In this document: in pieces, positions 50,999 through 53,563 of the stretch | How positions within the stretch are numbered: position 1 is the stretch's first letter | Layout of the letters: each line of letters begins with the position of its first letter | DNA from: Planctomycetia bacterium TMED53 | GTDB taxonomy: Bacteria; Planctomycetota; UBA8108; UBA1146 | Length of the DNA stretch: 53,563 nucleotides | Direction of reading: 5' to 3' | NCBI GenBank assembly: GCA_002167285.1 | Contig: NHDG01000016.1 | Span: forward strand, 1-53,563 | Notes under the pieces: generated by a model | The model's input: only the letters and a program-made list of their open reading frames with translations | Databases searched by the model: none | What the model was told of the DNA's origin: nothing | Position numbers and translations under genes: made by a program

Positions 50999-53497
50999 AT
51001 GCAAGACTCCCCTCAATTGTTGGAAATGCTCCTTCACGGACTCGTAGCACTCCTCCCCGGGTTGTTTATGGCCTCGGTCGGTCTGGTGCGCTGGGGAATC
51101 GTGCTCACAGGTCTCATCATCGGTCTCGATCCTATGTGGATCGGCTGGCCGGTAGCTTTGGGCAATAATGGTGAGACGATCTACTTCGGTCTCCTCGCCA
51201 CCTTTGCGGCCTTTACCTTCCTTCCACCGTTGCGCGCTCAGATATTGAGTCGCCCTGCCATGAACATCGTGCGCAGCATCCTCCCCCCCATCAGCGATAC
51301 TGAGAAGGAAGCCCTCGAAGGGGGAACCGTCGGTTGGGATGGGGAGATCTTCAGCGGCACCCCCAACTGGCATGATTACCTGGGGCAAGGGACTTACGAA
51401 CTCTCCGCCCGCGAGCAAGAGTTCATCGATGGCCCCCTCGCCGAGTTGGTCAACATGGTCGATACCTGGCAAGACCGCCAGAATGGAACCATCTCCGAAG
51501 AAGCCTTCCAGTACCTCAGCGATCACGGTTTCTTCGGCATGATCATCCCGGAGGAATACGGCGGCCTCGGTTTTTCAGCGACGGCGATTTCTACGGTCAT
51601 CTCGAAAGCGGCCACCGTCAGTAATGCCTTAGCGGTCACCATCATGGTGCCCAACTCCTTGGGCCCCGGAGAATTACTGCTGCACTACGGAACCACTGAG
51701 CAAAAGAAGCGTCTTCTCCCCAGGCTTGCCAAAGGATTAGAGATCCCCTGCTTTGCATTGACGGAACCGGGCGCCGGTTCCGATGCCGCAGGGTCGATGT
51801 CTTCCCACGGCATCGTCGTCGAGGAGGAGATCGACGGTGAAAAGGTGCTCGGACTTCGTCTCAACTGGGAAAAGCGCTACATCACCCTTGCGCCACGGGC
51901 GAGCCTCGTCGGTGTCGCATTCCGACTCTACGATCCAGACCATTTACTCGGTGATCAGGAGGATCTGGGAATCACCTGTGCACTCGTGCCCGCTGAGACT
52001 CCCGGAGTCGAAACCGGCGAGCGTCACGACCCTCTCGGTGTTCCTTTCCTCAATGGCCCCACTCGCGGCCGCGATGTCGTCGTCCCCCTCGATACGGTGA
52101 TCGGCGGTCGCGCGGGTTGCGGTAAGGGCTGGACGATGTTGATGCAGTGCCTCTCCGCAGGACGTGGCATCATGCTGCCATCGAGTTCAACAGGAGGGGC
52201 GCAGCTTTCCCTGCGAGTCGCTGCAGCCCACGCTTCGGTGCGCGAGCAATTCGGTTTGCCGGTGGGACGCTTCGAAGGAGTTCAGGAACCCCTGGTTCGC
52301 TCCGCTGTAAACGTCTACGCCCTCGACGCCCTGAGACTCTCGACCACCCTGGCGGTTGATAGTGGCGAAAAGCCTGCGGTGATCAGTGCTGTCGCCAAGG
52401 CTTATGCCACTGAAACTCTGCGCAAGGTAGTCAACGATTGCATGGATGTCGTCGCCGGCAATGCCATCTGCCGTGGTCCCCGCAATGAGCTGGCAAATGC
52501 CTACGCCGCGGTCCCCGTCGGCATCACTGTGGAGGGTGCCAATATCCTCACGAGAACCCTAATCATCTTTGGTCAAGGTGCGGTTCGTTGTCACCCCTTC
52601 GTTCAGAAGGAGCTGGCCGCAGTCGAGAATAACGATTTAAAAGCATTCGATCAGGCCTTCTGGGGTCACGTCGGCTTCGTTGTCTCGAAGGCGACTCAAA
52701 CATTGCTTCAAAGACTGACCGGCGCTCGCCTCGGCCCGAGAAACTTCGCCGGATCCATCGGCCGTAGTCATCAGAGATTGACCGCACTCTCCAGTGCCTT
52801 CGCGCTGTGTACCGACGCTGCCATGGGAACCCTCGGTGGAACCCTCAAGCGCAAGGAGCACCTGACAGGTCGCTTAGCGGATGCCCTCACCTGGATGGTC
52901 GTCGGCTCGGCAGCGTTGAAAAAGTTCCAGGACGATGGACGTCCACGCCGAGATCAGGAATTGGTCGATTACCTCTTACAGATCTGTGTCCGCGAAACGG
53001 AAGCCGCCATGGGTGGATTCCTCGACAACTTGCCGTTGCGCCCTGCAGCATGGGGCCTGCGCCTGATCGGAGTCCCCGGCGGCGCTCGCAGCAATGGCCC
53101 CAGCGATCAGCTGTCGGCAAAGATCTCTGCAAAGCTTCTCGACAGCGGAGAACTGTGGCACTCATTGACCGATTCAGTGATGCGACGCCCGACTTCTTCG
53201 CCGGGCTTGTGGTCCCTCGAAAACGCTCTCGAAAAGGTCGTCGCTGCTCAACCGGATCGCGATGCACTGAAGCAGGCGATCCGCCGTGGCGATCTAAAGA
53301 AGGGGCCGCTTCCGGGTCTGGTCGAAAAGGGGCTCGAAAAAGGAATTATCGATGCCGAAGGGGCATTGAGAATTCACAGTGCGGAACAAGCTCGCCAAGA
53401 GGCGATCACCGTCGATCACTTTGCCAATGGCGAGATTCCCGCTAACTCCAACAACATCACCAATCGGGATACGGTCCAAAAACGCAAAGATGCATAA
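50999..53497 (+). CDS. fadE: Membrane-type acyl-CoA dehydrogenase (FadE-like)
   Basis: Oxidises acyl-CoA to trans-2-enoyl-CoA in beta-oxidation, passing electrons through FAD. The 832-residue size and layout match E. coli FadE (about 814): two N-terminal membrane helices (LLHGLVALLPGLFMASVGLV; TIYFGLLATFAAFTFL), the acyl-CoA dehydrogenase core with FFGMIIPEEYGGLGFSATA, CFALTEPGAGSDAAG and FGLPVGRFEGVQEPL, and then a DUF1974 region ending the protein. The lipoprotein just upstream and the terminator downstream bound the unit. No fadB/A-type genes are nearby. Confidence 0.94.
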   Translation: MQDSPQLLEMLLHGLVALLPGLFMASVGLVRWGIVLTGLIIGLDPMWIGWPVALGNNGETIYFGLLATFAAFTFLPPLRAQILSRPAMNIVRSILPPISDTEKEALEGGTVGWDGEIFSGTPNWHDYLGQGTYELSAREQEFIDGPLAELVNMVDTWQDRQNGTISEEAFQYLSDHGFFGMIIPEEYGGLGFSATAISTVISKAATVSNALAVTIMVPNSLGPGELLLHYGTTEQKKRLLPRLAKGLEIPCFALTEPGAGSDAAGSMSSHGIVVEEEIDGEKVLGLRLNWEKRYITLAPRASLVGVAFRLYDPDHLLGDQEDLGITCALVPAETPGVETGERHDPLGVPFLNGPTRGRDVVVPLDTVIGGRAGCGKGWTMLMQCLSAGRGIMLPSSSTGGAQLSLRVAAAHASVREQFGLPVGRFEGVQEPLVRSAVNVYALDALRLSTTLAVDSGEKPAVISAVAKAYATETLRKVVNDCMDVVAGNAICRGPRNELANAYAAVPVGITVEGANILTRTLIIFGQGAVRCHPFVQKELAAVENNDLKAFDQAFWGHVGFVVSKATQTLLQRLTGARLGPRNFAGSIGRSHQRLTALSSAFALCTDAAMGTLGGTLKRKEHLTGRLADALTWMVVGSAALKKFQDDGRPRRDQELVDYLLQICVRETEAAMGGFLDNLPLRPAAWGLRLIGVPGGARSNGPSDQLSAKISAKLLDSGELWHSLTDSVMRRPTSSPGLWSLENALEKVVAAQPDRDALKQAIRRGDLKKGPLPGLVEKGLEKGIIDAEGALRIHSAEQARQEAITVDHFANGEIPANSNNITNRDTVQKRKDA

Positions 53498-53515
53498 GAG
53501 CTACCAAAGTGAATT

Positions 53516-53556
53516 AAAAAAGGGCTGGATCCGCGCTGCGGATCCAGCCCTTTTTT
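53516..53556 (+). terminator. Rho-independent terminator of fadE
   Basis: A perfect 19-bp stem (53516-53534 with 53538-53556) closes a 3-nt loop; the right arm ends in six T. Its A tract on the left lets it act on the other strand too. Confidence 0.93.
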
Positions 53557-53563
53557 CGTTCAA

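Overview
The window looks like chromosomal DNA of a free-living member of the Planctomycetota. The main evidence is two large secreted proteins that end in the same dockerin-like tail of about 90 residues closing in PCP, a style of C-terminus common in planctomycete secretomes. Supporting signs are a roughly 735-residue GreA with a giant N-terminal extension (as I recall for the related Chlamydiae), a secreted FG-GAP protein, HExxH lipoproteins and frequent TTG/GTG starts. No tRNA, rRNA, CRISPR array, insertion sequence or prophage was found. Genes are densely packed, often with 1 to 4 nt overlaps, and both strands are used.

Layout. 1-1954 (-): threonine catabolism, tdh-kbl, with kbl cut by the window edge. 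2380-5319 (+): a secreted cohesin-like/dockerin-like protein and pyruvate kinase. 5292-8626: a DUF72 protein, a small unknown and a domain-swapped aconitase. 8864-14988: an ABC-2 type export locus (ATPase, permease, membrane-anchored helical protein, then adenosine deaminase on the minus strand; a second permease diverges). 15011-17211 (-): moaA with a membrane-anchored partner, and a double-HTH DNA-binding protein. 17606-20140 (+): an overlapping NYN-domain / queA / J-domain cluster. 20141-21725 (-): a DASS anion transporter and a possible cysteine-rich micropeptide. 21987-24478 (+): two lipoproteins, then moaD-moaE. 24520-31623 (-): gltA (with a structured leader), nadE, fabI, a large exported protein and a trypsin-like protease. 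31829-35406 (+): an FG-GAP protein and a dihydroorotase-type enzyme. 35522-38795 (-): a secreted sugar-dehydrogenase-like protein with calcium-binding-style repeats, and ispH. 39058-44223 (+): hutU-hutI and the giant GreA. 44220-46337 (-): truD and a left-handed beta-helix acyltransferase. 46642-48283 (+): queF and a lexA operon with a candidate LexA operator. 48361-50136 (-): a von Willebrand A protein. 50328-53497 (+): a lipoprotein and fadE.

The genes together describe an aerobic heterotroph: citrate synthase and aconitase for the TCA cycle, pyruvate kinase, threonine and histidine breakdown, membrane-type acyl-CoA dehydrogenase for fatty acids, FabI for fatty-acid synthesis, molybdopterin synthesis (MoaA, MoaD, MoaE), queuosine synthesis (QueF, QueA), the MEP isoprenoid pathway (IspH) and NAD synthesis. 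I did not find a clear multi-gene system of unknown type. The most interesting leads are the LexA operator plus a DUF6504-like gene in the lexA operon, the cysteine-rich micropeptide, the swapped aconitase, the double-HTH protein, the gltA leader, and a recurring pattern of 12-15 bp tandem duplications, mostly at gene boundaries.
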